This document shows positions 34,635-43,585 of a stretch of DNA of 64,000 bases, in pieces. The notes under the pieces are model-generated. The model was not told the DNA's origin, searched no databases, and saw only the letters and a list, made by a program, of their open reading frames with translations. Source of the DNA: an uncultured Lachnospiraceae bacterium. Lineage in GTDB: Bacteria; Bacillota; Clostridia; Lachnospirales; Lachnospiraceae. The position numbers and the translations under genes are program-made. The DNA lies in the NCBI GenBank assembly GCA_910579465.1, contig CAJTUB010000005.1, positions 248,001 to 312,000 on the forward strand, written 5' to 3'. Each line of letters begins with the position of its first letter. Position 1 is the first letter of the stretch.

Positions 34635-35633
34635 TTATTTTGCCACACGAATCCGCGGGTCCACCACACCGTAAATCAAATCAAGAAAAAGATTTCCTGC
34701 CAGACTGATTACCACATAAAACATCTGTGCCGCTAATACCAGCTCATAGTCCTTCTGCATCAGTGCGTCATATAAAAGCTTTCCGACACCATTCAGTCCG
34801 AAAATATTTTCAATAATCAAAGAGCCCCCGAAAATGCCGAGAAACCAGCTGATAATCAGCGCAATCACCGGTAAAAGAGCATTCCGCCATGCATGGGAAA
34901 AAATTACAGCCCGCTCAGGAAGTCCCTTTGCACGGGCAGTACGGATATAATCCTGTCCCAATGCATCTACCATTGCCGTTCTCACATAACGTGTCATGCC
35001 GCCAAGCGAACCGGCAGTCATTACCAAAAGCGGCAGCGCCATATATTTTATACGGTCAAGCAGCCAGCCGGACACGGAAGAAAACTCCGCTCCCGGCGTA
35101 TTCATTCCGGAAACCGGAAACCAACGCAGTACCACGGCAAATACATAAATAAACAACAGTGCAATAATATAAACCGGCACGCCGTAACCTACCATTGTCA
35201 CAATCTGCGTAACACGGTCAAACACCGAGTCCTTCTTTACGGCGCAGGCAATCCCGAGCGGTATCGTAAGAGACAGTGCCAGAACGACCGACATCAGGTT
35301 CAAAATCACGGTATTCTGCATCGGCGCCGTGATTACCTGCGCCACCGGCTGCCGGTACGATTGTGAATAGCCTAAATTCCCTGTGAAAAGTCCGGTAATC
35401 CACCGGATGTAGCGGAGCGGAAGCGGCTGATCCAGTCCCAGCCGTACCGTAATCGCCTGCTTTTCTGCTTCAATCTGCTCCGCCGTAAGATTTTTATTTT
35501 CTTTCACGAAATTTGCCAGCTCTGCCTTCACCGGGTCACCCGGAATCAGATGGTACAAAAAGTAAAGCACTGCCGAAACAATCAGAAACACTGCCGCCAT
35601 ATACCACAGTCTCTTTACCACATATTTTACCAT
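34635..35633 (-). CDS. Opp/Dpp-type ABC permease (OppB-like)
   Basis: The 332-residue permease starts MVKYVVKRLWYMAAVFLIVS, with LYHLIPGDPVKAEL after helix 1, LGLDQPLPLRYIRWITGLFT, NLGYSQSYRQPVAQVI and the EAA loop GQDYIRTARAKGLPERAVIF. All OppB landmarks are present. It lies downstream of the binding-protein gene beyond a 19-bp inverted repeat and 13 bp upstream of the OppC-like gene. Confidence 0.94.
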   Translation of the reverse strand: MVKYVVKRLWYMAAVFLIVSAVLYFLYHLIPGDPVKAELANFVKENKNLTAEQIEAEKQAITVRLGLDQPLPLRYIRWITGLFTGNLGYSQSYRQPVAQVITAPMQNTVILNLMSVVLALSLTIPLGIACAVKKDSVFDRVTQIVTMVGYGVPVYIIALLFIYVFAVVLRWFPVSGMNTPGAEFSSVSGWLLDRIKYMALPLLVMTAGSLGGMTRYVRTAMVDALGQDYIRTARAKGLPERAVIFSHAWRNALLPVIALIISWFLGIFGGSLIIENIFGLNGVGKLLYDALMQKDYELVLAAQMFYVVISLAGNLFLDLIYGVVDPRIRVAK

Positions 35634-35665
35634 CGCATTTACCGTCCCGTCTCAAATATGCCCCT

Positions 35666-35759
35666 GCCTGGGGTTCCGCATTTGGAAAATGCCCTGAAAG
35701 CTCCCGGGGACACACAGTCCACCGGACATAAGACGGCACACAAATGCGGAACCCCAGGC
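35666..35759. repeat. Perfect 19-bp inverted repeat between binding-protein and permease genes
   Basis: GCCTGGGGTTCCGCATTTG (35666-35684) is exactly repeated in inverse orientation at 35741-35759, with a 56-bp loop. No T-run follows on the minus strand. In an mRNA this would protect or partially stop the transcript, giving more binding protein than membrane subunits, as stem-loops after oppA-like genes often do. Confidence 0.75.
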
Positions 35760-35762
35760 GTC

Positions 35763-37682
35763 CTACTCCTCTACCGTACAGTAAAGAATTGCATCCACTG
35801 TCTTCCATAAGGAGTTTACCTCATATCCCCGGATTTTATCACGAAAGACATCATAATAGGTATTGGAATAGAGCGGAAGCTCCGGCAGCAGCTCGTTATA
35901 CCGGGCGATATAATCTACCCATATTTTCTGATATCCTTTCTCGTCTCCCGGCTCTACGCCATATACCATATCCATGGAAAGGCGGTCTAACTCCGGGTCG
36001 GATAACCGCTGCACATTATAGCCGTACGCAATCAGATTCTCATCCTGCGTCCACTGGTAAGACTGGTCATAATACGCGGAAAAATCGCTTGCAAGATTGA
36101 ACATATTATATGTTGGTATTTCGTACTGCACTCCTTGGGAAACATCCCGCATCACCCAGTTCTGCAGCTCCGCAAACTGCACGGTAGTCCGGTTAATCCG
36201 GACGCCCGCCGCAGCCGCGGCTTCTCCTTTTACCAGCATAATATCCAGAAGCTCGGAAATCGGATTGTTTTCCGAAGAAAGCCATTCAATGGCTAACGGC
36301 ATCAGATTCCTGCCGTCCGGCAAAGATATAATTTTGTCTTCATACCCTAACATTTCCTTTCCGCTTACTTCCTTATAGCGCAGCCCCGACTGGTATGGTC
36401 CTCCATCCACGCCGTAAATCCAGCCGCCTCTCTCTAACTCCTCCACCGCCTTTTCCTGACTGTAGGAATACGCATTCAGACGCTCATCCAGCTCCTCCTT
36501 TGCAGCCTTATACATCGGCATGGCAAGTCCGTAGGGACCGTTTACCACGGTTCCGTACCCCTGACAGAACTGGCTTGCAAATTCCTCCCTGTTCAAAAGA
36601 TAGGCAATGGCACGCCGTACCTCCACAAACTGCGTCGGTCCGAAATCACATACAAACAAAAGCTTGCCGTACCCGTTCCGCTCGTAGGAGACGGCTTCAA
36701 AGCCTCCTGTCTCTACCATATCGAGCGCCGCATTGATTTCCACTCCCTCCGCCATTCCGGAAATCAAATCTACTTCTCCGGTTTTTAACATATCCAATTG
36801 TGTTTCACTCTCCAGCTTAATATAAAAAATCTTTGCAATTTCAGGCCTTTTCCCCTCATAATTTCCAAGATAATAGGGGTTTGCTTCCAATACCGCCATT
36901 GCCGCAGATTTATCAAAGCTTTTTAATACATACGGGCCGCAGGAAACACGGTTCTCCGAGTTCCAGCGCGCCGCTTTTACCGTCTCCCTGATATCCTCTG
37001 CCGTCACATTTCCTCCAAGATAAATCCCGTCCCCGGCATCCAGAAGCTCCGTTCCCTCCGGAAGCCACACATGCATCGGATACGGCGTCAGGCTCACCAT
37101 CAGCTTATCATAATAGTACGGAAGCTTTTCTGCCGCCACGGTAACAGAAAAACGCCTGTCACCTAACAGCCGGAGCCCCGCAAAAACCGGCGCGCTCCCG
37201 TCATAATATGCATCATGCCCTACATAATCCTTACCGGCGTTCCCCGAAAGTCCAAACGCTGCTGCACGCTCCTTATTTGCAAATACGGCATAAAACCAAA
37301 GATAGTCCTTTGCAGTCACTTCCGTTGCATCGTTCCAGTATAGCCCGTCATTCAATACAAAGGTAAAGGTTTTGCTGCCATCCTCATTTGTCTTTTCGAT
37401 TGCTAACTTTACTACCGTTTTATCCCAGATAAGTTCCCCGTCCTTTGTCTGCGCCACGGTATCATAACCGGAAATCAGACGCAATACATCCGAATCTGCA
37501 CCGTTGTTTGTCCAGACCGTTTCCCAGTCGCCGCTCATCTGTGTGGTGCTTCCGATTATAATCTGTCCCTTTACGTTCTTATCCAAAAAGGGCGGATTTC
37601 CGTTATTTTTTCTGCTGCAGCCAGTCACGGAAACCATCGCCGCTGCCATAAGGAAAAGCACAACATATCGTCTCATTTTCAT
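35763..37682 (-). CDS. Opp/Dpp-type solute-binding lipoprotein (SBP family 5)
   Basis: The 639-residue protein starts at the ATG 37680-37682 after AAAGGAAC. The signal peptide RRYVVLFLMAAAMVSVTGC ends in a lipobox (VTGC-S), so it is tethered to the outer membrane face. The mature part has family 5 features: GLYWNDATEVTAKDYLWFY, ENRVSCGPYVLKSF, YYLGNYEGKRPEI and VRRAIAYLLNREEFASQFCQ. It delivers an unknown peptide-like or other solute to the permeases encoded downstream. Confidence 0.92.
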   Translation of the reverse strand: MKMRRYVVLFLMAAAMVSVTGCSRKNNGNPPFLDKNVKGQIIIGSTTQMSGDWETVWTNNGADSDVLRLISGYDTVAQTKDGELIWDKTVVKLAIEKTNEDGSKTFTFVLNDGLYWNDATEVTAKDYLWFYAVFANKERAAAFGLSGNAGKDYVGHDAYYDGSAPVFAGLRLLGDRRFSVTVAAEKLPYYYDKLMVSLTPYPMHVWLPEGTELLDAGDGIYLGGNVTAEDIRETVKAARWNSENRVSCGPYVLKSFDKSAAMAVLEANPYYLGNYEGKRPEIAKIFYIKLESETQLDMLKTGEVDLISGMAEGVEINAALDMVETGGFEAVSYERNGYGKLLFVCDFGPTQFVEVRRAIAYLLNREEFASQFCQGYGTVVNGPYGLAMPMYKAAKEELDERLNAYSYSQEKAVEELERGGWIYGVDGGPYQSGLRYKEVSGKEMLGYEDKIISLPDGRNLMPLAIEWLSSENNPISELLDIMLVKGEAAAAAGVRINRTTVQFAELQNWVMRDVSQGVQYEIPTYNMFNLASDFSAYYDQSYQWTQDENLIAYGYNVQRLSDPELDRLSMDMVYGVEPGDEKGYQKIWVDYIARYNELLPELPLYSNTYYDVFRDKIRGYEVNSLWKTVDAILYCTVEE

Positions 37683-37781
37683 ACCCGTTCCTTTCGCTTT
37701 GTTCAAGGTACAAAACATCACAAGCGCACTCTTTCAGGCATATAGTTTACCCTTCTCAGGGCTGTCCTATCAGTATTTCAG

Positions 37782-37836
37782 AAAAAAATAAGACAGGGTT
37801 CTTTCTGATGCAGATACTGCACCGGAAGGAACCCTG
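37782..37836 (-). terminator. Terminator of the Tad/FHA operon
   Basis: On the minus strand CAGGGTTCCTTC and GAAAGAACCCTG pair around an inner TGCAGTATCTGCA hairpin and are followed by TCTTATTTTTTTC. It ends the long pilus operon about 50 bp after the FHA gene. Confidence 0.8.
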
Positions 37837-37884
37837 CCGTTCTCTTTCGTACAAGTACAGTATAATACAAAAAACCCGAAAAAT

Positions 37885-39063
37885 CTACCGGTAATATAAG
37901 GAAGTCCTCTCCTCTGCTTCCACAAGGTAACGGTACGTTCTATCCGCAAAAGAAATCCTGTCTCCCGGCAGCAGACGCACACTTTCCTGTATATTCAGCA
38001 GCTGCCCGTTGACCTTTGTCCCGTTGGTACTGTTTAAATCCACTACAAAAATTTCTTCGTCCTTTTTTAAAAGCTTTGCATGAAAACGGCTGACCGTATC
38101 ATTTTGAATGACATAATCTGCATAGCCGGCAAGACTCCCGATATAGAACGGAAACTTTGTCAGAGGAATGCTTTCTCCGGTTTCCTCCGATACAAGAAGC
38201 GGGGCCTTATTCTCTTTTTTTATGGAAATCACCCGTGTGTGCTGGCTTCCCCACTCCGGCGCACTTTCCATGACATAAGCAGGCTGCCGCACCTCCTCCA
38301 TTTCTGTCTGATTCCTTCCGGACATGGAAAAGGATTTCTTCCCTGCCGCAGACCGCAGTCTTCGTTCCTCTGTCTGCAACGGAAGCTTTAAGGCTACTTC
38401 TTCCTTCAGACGCTCCAAAAAGGACGTTTTTTTCCTGGCCTTTTCTTCAATGCGTCCGGTCCTCTCCTCCCTGACAAACGGCTCCGCTCCTGCAGCCTCC
38501 GGCGCACCTTTTATTTCCTCTCTGATATGCCCGTTTAACTTCTCCCTCAGACGCTCTAATGTCATATCCGGCTCCTGCAGTTGCATGTATAACGTATAAA
38601 CCAGGGCAATCGCCTTCTCCTCCCGGTAGTCCACCCGGTTTAGCAGCATTTCAAACAGCTTTCCCAGCTGCTCCGAAAACGGAACATAATATTCCGGGTA
38701 ATAGCATAAGGTTACTTCATACTCCGGGATACGAAGAAAAATATAGTCCGGCCGCAGAATAAAATGTTCCTCCGAAAGCAAATACTCTCTTGCCCGCTCC
38801 ACAATACCAAAAATCCCCTGCAATACCTTCTGTACCTGCTCAGCATTCATCGGTACACGTTCAAACGTCATGGAAAGTGTTTTCCGCCCCGTGATATCAT
38901 ACTTATAACGGTTCTCCTGCTCTGACTTTACCATCGGCAGTATCCCGGCAGGCGCTGCCTCCCGTATCATTGCCTCCTCGTAACTCCCTTTTGCTTTCCC
39001 CAGCAAAAGATAGGTTCTTCCGTCCGCCTCTTTTTTATAATCTTCCTCTAATCTCTGTTCCAT
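37885..39063 (-). CDS. DUF6382 and FHA domain protein
   Basis: The 392-residue protein has an N-terminal region of about 170 residues like DUF6382 (TYLLLGKAKGSYEEAM, YEVTLCYYPEYYVPFSEQLG), a basic linker, and a C-terminal FHA domain (FPFYIGSLAGYADYVI, TVSRFHAKLLKKDEE, VVDLNSTNGTKVNG) with the expected Ser-x-x-His and Asn-Gly residues. FHA domains bind phosphothreonine. As the last gene of the pilus operon it probably links phospho-signalling to pilus assembly (inference). Confidence 0.85.
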   Translation of the reverse strand: MEQRLEEDYKKEADGRTYLLLGKAKGSYEEAMIREAAPAGILPMVKSEQENRYKYDITGRKTLSMTFERVPMNAEQVQKVLQGIFGIVERAREYLLSEEHFILRPDYIFLRIPEYEVTLCYYPEYYVPFSEQLGKLFEMLLNRVDYREEKAIALVYTLYMQLQEPDMTLERLREKLNGHIREEIKGAPEAAGAEPFVREERTGRIEEKARKKTSFLERLKEEVALKLPLQTEERRLRSAAGKKSFSMSGRNQTEMEEVRQPAYVMESAPEWGSQHTRVISIKKENKAPLLVSEETGESIPLTKFPFYIGSLAGYADYVIQNDTVSRFHAKLLKKDEEIFVVDLNSTNGTKVNGQLLNIQESVRLLPGDRISFADRTYRYLVEAEERTSLYYR

Positions 39064-39078
39064 GCTCCCTCTTTTCCG

Positions 39079-39297
39079 TTAATCAAAAAAATCAAACACT
39101 GCTTCCGAAGCCCTGATTATCTCCGGTGCCTGCAGTCTCCGCCCCGTAAACACGGTACGGCACAAATCCGATGCCTGACCGGCTACCGCCTCATACTGAC
39201 AAAGCGTCAGCTTCACCAGCAGAAAGGTAATCAGCAGCAAAAAAGGATAAAGCAGCGCAGCCTCCACCGTCACAGAGCCCTTTAATTCTTGTTGCAT
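39079..39297 (-). CDS. Small TadE-like pseudopilin
   Basis: The 72-residue protein MQQELKGSVTVEAALLYPFL has the TadE-type N-terminus, in which the conserved VTVEAAL-P motif starts the single membrane helix. The remainder is a short outer segment with one Cys. It is expected to join the Tad pilus base as a minor pseudopilin. Ribosome site GGAGGAATG overlaps the start region. Confidence 0.75.
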   Translation of the reverse strand: MQQELKGSVTVEAALLYPFLLLITFLLVKLTLCQYEAVAGQASDLCRTVFTGRRLQAPEIIRASEAVFDFFD

Positions 39298-39356
39298 CCT
39301 TCATTCCTCCTGACCTGATTATAGTTTCACCGGGTGGGCGCGCAAAGCCCCCTCTC

Positions 39357-39800
39357 CTACGCAGTATGCAGAATAAGCGCCATGGTAACATAGCCGAGCA
39401 ATAAGAAGGGCAGAAACGGAATCCGGCTTTTTCTTCCTGCCCTATGCGTAATCAGCAGAACCGCTGAAAAGATTCCCGCATAAAGTGCGGCAAAAAAGCA
39501 AAGCGCAGCAGTTTCATACAGGCCGAAGGCGAGCCCGCAGACCAAAATCAGGAAGCCGTCCGCCAGCCCCATTGCTTCCTCCGAAAACCGGCAGAAAAAC
39601 AGCAGGAGTATACCAAAGGCACCGCCGCCCAGACGAGAGGAAAACGCGACATCTCCCACACTTCCTGCCGCAAGCAGCACGCCTGCCGCGGCAAATAAGG
39701 AAATCCTTTTTATTTCTAAATGTCTTTTATCCGTCAGCGCCAGCCACAAAAGCACCGGCATACTGCCAAGCTCACGCACTGCCTTTTCCCATAGTTCCAT
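39357..39800 (-). CDS. Prepilin peptidase of the A24 (TadV) family
   Basis: The 147-residue integral membrane protein has about five helices. The two catalytic aspartates are expected in ALTDKRHLEIKRI and in AMGLADGFLILV (a variant of the GxGD motif). It should process the Flp pilin. It abuts the TadE/G-like gene, overlapping by one base. The variant second motif (LADG) makes function probable but not certain. Confidence 0.78.
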   Translation of the reverse strand: MELWEKAVRELGSMPVLLWLALTDKRHLEIKRISLFAAAGVLLAAGSVGDVAFSSRLGGGAFGILLLFFCRFSEEAMGLADGFLILVCGLAFGLYETAALCFFAALYAGIFSAVLLITHRAGRKSRIPFLPFLLLGYVTMALILHTA

Positions 39801-40795
39801 TACTGTTCTCCTTTGCTTTCCTGCTGCTTATCACATTTTTTACATACCCTGTATTCATCCTTAACCTCCTCCAACGGGCATTCCCGCGGACTGCGCTTTA
39901 ACGCAGAACAGGAAGAAAGTGCATGGTACCTTGTTCCATACAACGTCACATAAACTGCTTCGTTCTCCCGGAGCACCGGCTCACAGAATTCACAGGGGTA
40001 ATATTTTGCACCGGAGGCATTCCGCGCCTCTCCGATTTTTCCGGACAGCACACTGCTTACTTTTATGTTGATATAAGTACAGTTTTTATCCAGATGGTAC
40101 ACGGTTGCATAATCGGCAAGGTACACCTTCTGCGTTGCAGGTTCTTCTTCTCTTTCTGCCCCTTTTCCTTCCCCTGTCCAGTTCCGGTAGACAAGATGGA
40201 GACAGTAATACGCCTGCTTTCGCGGAAACAGGGCATTTTCCGGCTTTACCCGGTAATGGATGCTAAGCTGTACCTTTTCCTCCTCCTTTGACGTATCTAC
40301 CCATATACCGCCAAGGCCTTCCGCCACCCCTGCCAGCTTCAACAGTTTCTTATCACAGCGCCCGTAGAACAATGCCGTAGCTGCCCCGTCCCTTACAATC
40401 TTCTTATCAAATAATGCAAACAGCTTGTCCGCTGCGGCCGTTTCTCCATCCGCCAGCCGCTCCGCCGTATAGGAAAACACCGCCGCCTCTCTTGCAGAGA
40501 CAATCCCTGCCTCTGCAATCGCAAGCTCTGCCTGCAGAACTACAAACATCTGAACCAGATACAGGACTGCAAAGAAAAATACAGGAAATGCAAACGCCGC
40601 CTCCACAGTCAGAGATGCACTCCGATATCTGCTCTTAGGTTTTCGACGAAGTGGATTTTTATGAACCTTTCCGCAAGTTAATTTTGTGTTATTTTTATAC
40701 ATGAACCAAGTATCAAATAAAACGGCAGTAAGAGAAAAGGGGAATACAAAACCTGCCGTCTTACCGGAGAATAAAATGTGTCGTCTCATTAACAT
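39800..40795 (-). CDS. TadE/TadG-like pilus protein with two cysteine-pair modules
   Basis: The 331-residue frame has a basic N-terminus and the TadE-like helix SASLTVEAAFAFPVFFFAVL near residues 61-80. The C-terminal 130 residues hold two similar modules of the form Y-G-x-x-Y-H-x-x-x-x-C followed by CxxC (TVYHLDKNCTYI with PCEFCEP; TRYHALSSCSALKR with VCKKCDK). Such modules probably bind a metal or form disulphides. The start is uncertain: the GGAGG lies about 20 nt before the ATG used, and starts just before MYKNNTKL are possible. Confidence 0.7.
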   Translation of the reverse strand: MLMRRHILFSGKTAGFVFPFSLTAVLFDTWFMYKNNTKLTCGKVHKNPLRRKPKSRYRSASLTVEAAFAFPVFFFAVLYLVQMFVVLQAELAIAEAGIVSAREAAVFSYTAERLADGETAAADKLFALFDKKIVRDGAATALFYGRCDKKLLKLAGVAEGLGGIWVDTSKEEEKVQLSIHYRVKPENALFPRKQAYYCLHLVYRNWTGEGKGAEREEEPATQKVYLADYATVYHLDKNCTYINIKVSSVLSGKIGEARNASGAKYYPCEFCEPVLRENEAVYVTLYGTRYHALSSCSALKRSPRECPLEEVKDEYRVCKKCDKQQESKGEQ

Positions 40796-40840
40796 AAGAG
40801 CAGATATCGGAATACACCTCCTTTCGCTGTAGATTCCGGT

Positions 40841-43336
40841 TTAATTCTCATATGCATATTCATAACCTCTCTGGTCTGTCCGGTAAGAAAGCTTCCACAC
40901 ACAGCGGCTGGCGCGGAACGAAGCATTGTAGCTTTGCCGAAGATTTTCCTGAATCAGATCCAGAGAACGGTAAGACTTTACCTCCTTTGGAAGCAGCAAT
41001 AAAAATACCTGAAGATATTCCCGGTAGCCGAATGCCATTCCTCCTGCCTCCTTTTTTTCTTTTGCCTTTTTTGCTGTAAGCTTCCGGGAGAAAAGAAAGA
41101 GTTCCGGGAACGTCAGACTGCCGCCGTTTTTTCCGGGGTACAGGGCAAGCTTTTTTCCCTGTAAAAGCGCCGCCGTATCAATCACGGCCTCCTCCACTGC
41201 CCAGACAAATAAGAGAAGAAAGGTAATGATACTTTTTAGCGCAGGAAGACCGATAATTCCGCACGCCGCAAGCGCTGCCTGCTCTGCCATGGACTTGCGT
41301 GTACTGTCCGTATAAATCGAAATAAAATGAAGCACTGCCCGCAGCATACAAAGCTGCATTACAACAGAAAAAAGATTATCCATGTCCGCCGCCTTTCCCG
41401 CAATCAGATATTCCAGCTCATAGGACAACGCTCCTTCTCCGCTCTCCTCCAGATAATCTGAAAAGTGTGTCATCAGATAGGAATGGAACAGAACCGCATT
41501 CAGTGCCATTTCCGGCACATCCCCCGACGGAAGCATCTCCCGCAGCTCTTCCAGCATATCCGTTATACTGCTTCCAAGCATTGAAAATACATTAGCAGAG
41601 TCCCCTCCTTCATAGCGGAACCCGGACGGCAGATAAGATATCTCCAGTTTTTTTCCGGAAATTTCTTTTTCCGTCAGAAAGCCGAGAAACCCTTTCCCTG
41701 CCGCTCTCATCAGGCTGTCCTCCGCCTGTCCGGACAAATCCTTTCCAAGAGACATTTCACCATAATTCAGCTTCAGCCCCTCAAAGGAATATTCCTCAAA
41801 AGCCTTCTTCTCCCTTTGCAATACTGTCAAGGCCTCCTCTAGCGCTGCGGAGTCTGCCGACGGAAGTATAAAAGCCTTCCTGCTCTCGTAAAGTATCCCG
41901 GCATCCCGGGCAAGCGTATTTTTTATCTGCTCAAAATCATACCCTTCAGCACTTTCATAAAACCCGTATTGAGCCAGCTCCTTCCGGTACTCCTCCACGC
42001 TCTCCTCTCCGAGTACGTCCTGCATGGAATCCAGGAGCCTTTCACAGCTGCTCCTTATCTTTTTTGCCTCTTCTAACTCCTTGCGGATTTCACCTGTCTG
42101 CCGGTATGCTTCTTCACACTTTCCGACGATTCCCGCACACTTTTTCAAAAAACGCTCCTCCTCCTTTGAAAGTGCTTTTACCTGCGCATCCTGCCCCCGC
42201 TTCTGTTTTTTTAACCTATCCAGCTGCTCCTCCTGCTCCCTCCGCTCATCAGACAGCTCCTTCTGCCGCTTTTTTAACGTTTCCTCTTCTGCTGTCATCC
42301 GTTCTATTTCCGACAAAATCTGTTTCTTTTCGGCAAGCAGTGCTGCCAGCTGTGTCATAGCTGCCCCGGACACTTCCTCTGGTAACGTCTCCATGACCTC
42401 TGTTATCTGCGCCTGTACCGGCACCAGCTGCTCATTAGCGGTCTCCTTATCCGCACAAAGCTGTCCGGCTGTCTGCGTGGCAAGGCTTTGCTCCGCCGCA
42501 ATTTCCTCCAGACGCTGCATGCATGCGGCCTCCCTTTCCTCGCGCTCTTTGCTCTGACGACGCAACTCCTCCGCTCCGCCGATTAAGTGTTCCAGTATCT
42601 CACAGGGATTTTCCGAGTTACTTAAAAATGCCTGATATACCTCCGCCCGGTCGAAATACTGCGCTGCACTTTGGAAATTCGTACAAAAATACTTCACATA
42701 AACACCTTTTTGAAACGCACTGGTCTTTCCCTTAAAAAACCGTTCGTACCGTGAGAAATCCACACCGTCGATCTGCTCCATCAGCTCCAGCAGCTTTTCT
42801 TCTACCTGCGCATAGGCCGTATCTACAGCGCCTTTTGCTGCTGCCGCCGTAAGCTGTGCATCTGCCTGCTCCGCCATTCCCATAAACTGTTTTAACAGCT
42901 CCGAAACCTCCAGGATACTCCGGTATTTCATGGCAGAGGCTGCCTGCAGATAGAACCCGTCCAGATTCTGCTCTGTCAGCACCGTTGCCGAATCTACCGA
43001 AAACGCAGCGCCGGAACGTAGCAGCAGCGACTTCTCTCCCTCTCTTTTTTGTGTCATATAATCAACATCCCTTGCAATGCTTTTTTCCGTCCACGACAGA
43101 ATATCCTCTCCCTCCGGTACCTCTCTGCCAAAAATATGATACTGCTTATACAAGGGCTCCAGATAACCGGCAAAATAGTTTTCCACTGCAAGCAGCGCCG
43201 CAGAAGCATGATAGGAGGCACGCGCAGTATATGCCGCCATTTCAAAAAAGGAAAGAATAAAGCTAAGCAGTAACAGAAACACCATAGAAAAGACCACCGT
43301 AACAGAACCCTTCCCTTCCGACCCCTTCCTTCTCAC
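40841..43336 (-). CDS. DUF5702 pilus-locus protein with long coiled coil
   Basis: The 831-residue protein begins with a TadE/TadG-like helix (GSVTVVFSMVFLLLLSFILS). A large extracellular part with a coiled coil follows (about residues 250-440, e.g. EIERMTAEEETLKKRQKELS). The C-terminal region has another hydrophobic helix (LKSIITFLLLFVWAVEEAVI). This layout and the locus match DUF5702 proteins of Lachnospiraceae Tad clusters. It is probably a large minor pseudopilin or adhesin-like component. The start overlaps the Flp-like gene by four bases. Confidence 0.8.
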   Translation of the reverse strand: MRRKGSEGKGSVTVVFSMVFLLLLSFILSFFEMAAYTARASYHASAALLAVENYFAGYLEPLYKQYHIFGREVPEGEDILSWTEKSIARDVDYMTQKREGEKSLLLRSGAAFSVDSATVLTEQNLDGFYLQAASAMKYRSILEVSELLKQFMGMAEQADAQLTAAAAKGAVDTAYAQVEEKLLELMEQIDGVDFSRYERFFKGKTSAFQKGVYVKYFCTNFQSAAQYFDRAEVYQAFLSNSENPCEILEHLIGGAEELRRQSKEREEREAACMQRLEEIAAEQSLATQTAGQLCADKETANEQLVPVQAQITEVMETLPEEVSGAAMTQLAALLAEKKQILSEIERMTAEEETLKKRQKELSDERREQEEQLDRLKKQKRGQDAQVKALSKEEERFLKKCAGIVGKCEEAYRQTGEIRKELEEAKKIRSSCERLLDSMQDVLGEESVEEYRKELAQYGFYESAEGYDFEQIKNTLARDAGILYESRKAFILPSADSAALEEALTVLQREKKAFEEYSFEGLKLNYGEMSLGKDLSGQAEDSLMRAAGKGFLGFLTEKEISGKKLEISYLPSGFRYEGGDSANVFSMLGSSITDMLEELREMLPSGDVPEMALNAVLFHSYLMTHFSDYLEESGEGALSYELEYLIAGKAADMDNLFSVVMQLCMLRAVLHFISIYTDSTRKSMAEQAALAACGIIGLPALKSIITFLLLFVWAVEEAVIDTAALLQGKKLALYPGKNGGSLTFPELFLFSRKLTAKKAKEKKEAGGMAFGYREYLQVFLLLLPKEVKSYRSLDLIQENLRQSYNASFRASRCVWKLSYRTDQRGYEYAYEN

Positions 43337-43515
43337 GGCAGTATCTTGTCGACGCTCTTTTCCAGCGCTGACATTGCCTTTTCTACAATCAGGGTCAGCT
43401 GGTCCTTAAAAATCAGCACCAGGGCAATCAATACCACAAGAATCAATATAATCTCCACCACACCAACGCCTGTATTATCCTGTAAAAATCCTTTCCTTTT
43501 GTTTTCCTCTGTCAT
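43333..43515 (-). CDS. Flp1-like pilin
   Basis: The 60-residue protein starts at the ATG 43513-43515 after GGAGGAAGAGG. It is MTEENKRKGFLQDNTGVGVV followed by a hydrophobic helix EIILILVVLIALVLIF and a short amphipathic tail. The Gly-Val-Gly-Val-Val-Glu junction is the prepilin cleavage and Glu5 type motif of Flp1-like pilins. It should be the main pilus subunit, processed by the A24 peptidase downstream. Confidence 0.85.
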   Translation of the reverse strand: MTEENKRKGFLQDNTGVGVVEIILILVVLIALVLIFKDQLTLIVEKAMSALEKSVDKILP

Positions 43516-43585
43516 TCCTCTTCCTCCATATCCTTTTTGTTTTTCGCATTCTACCACTTCTAAAATACTCCCTGACTGCGTCCTG

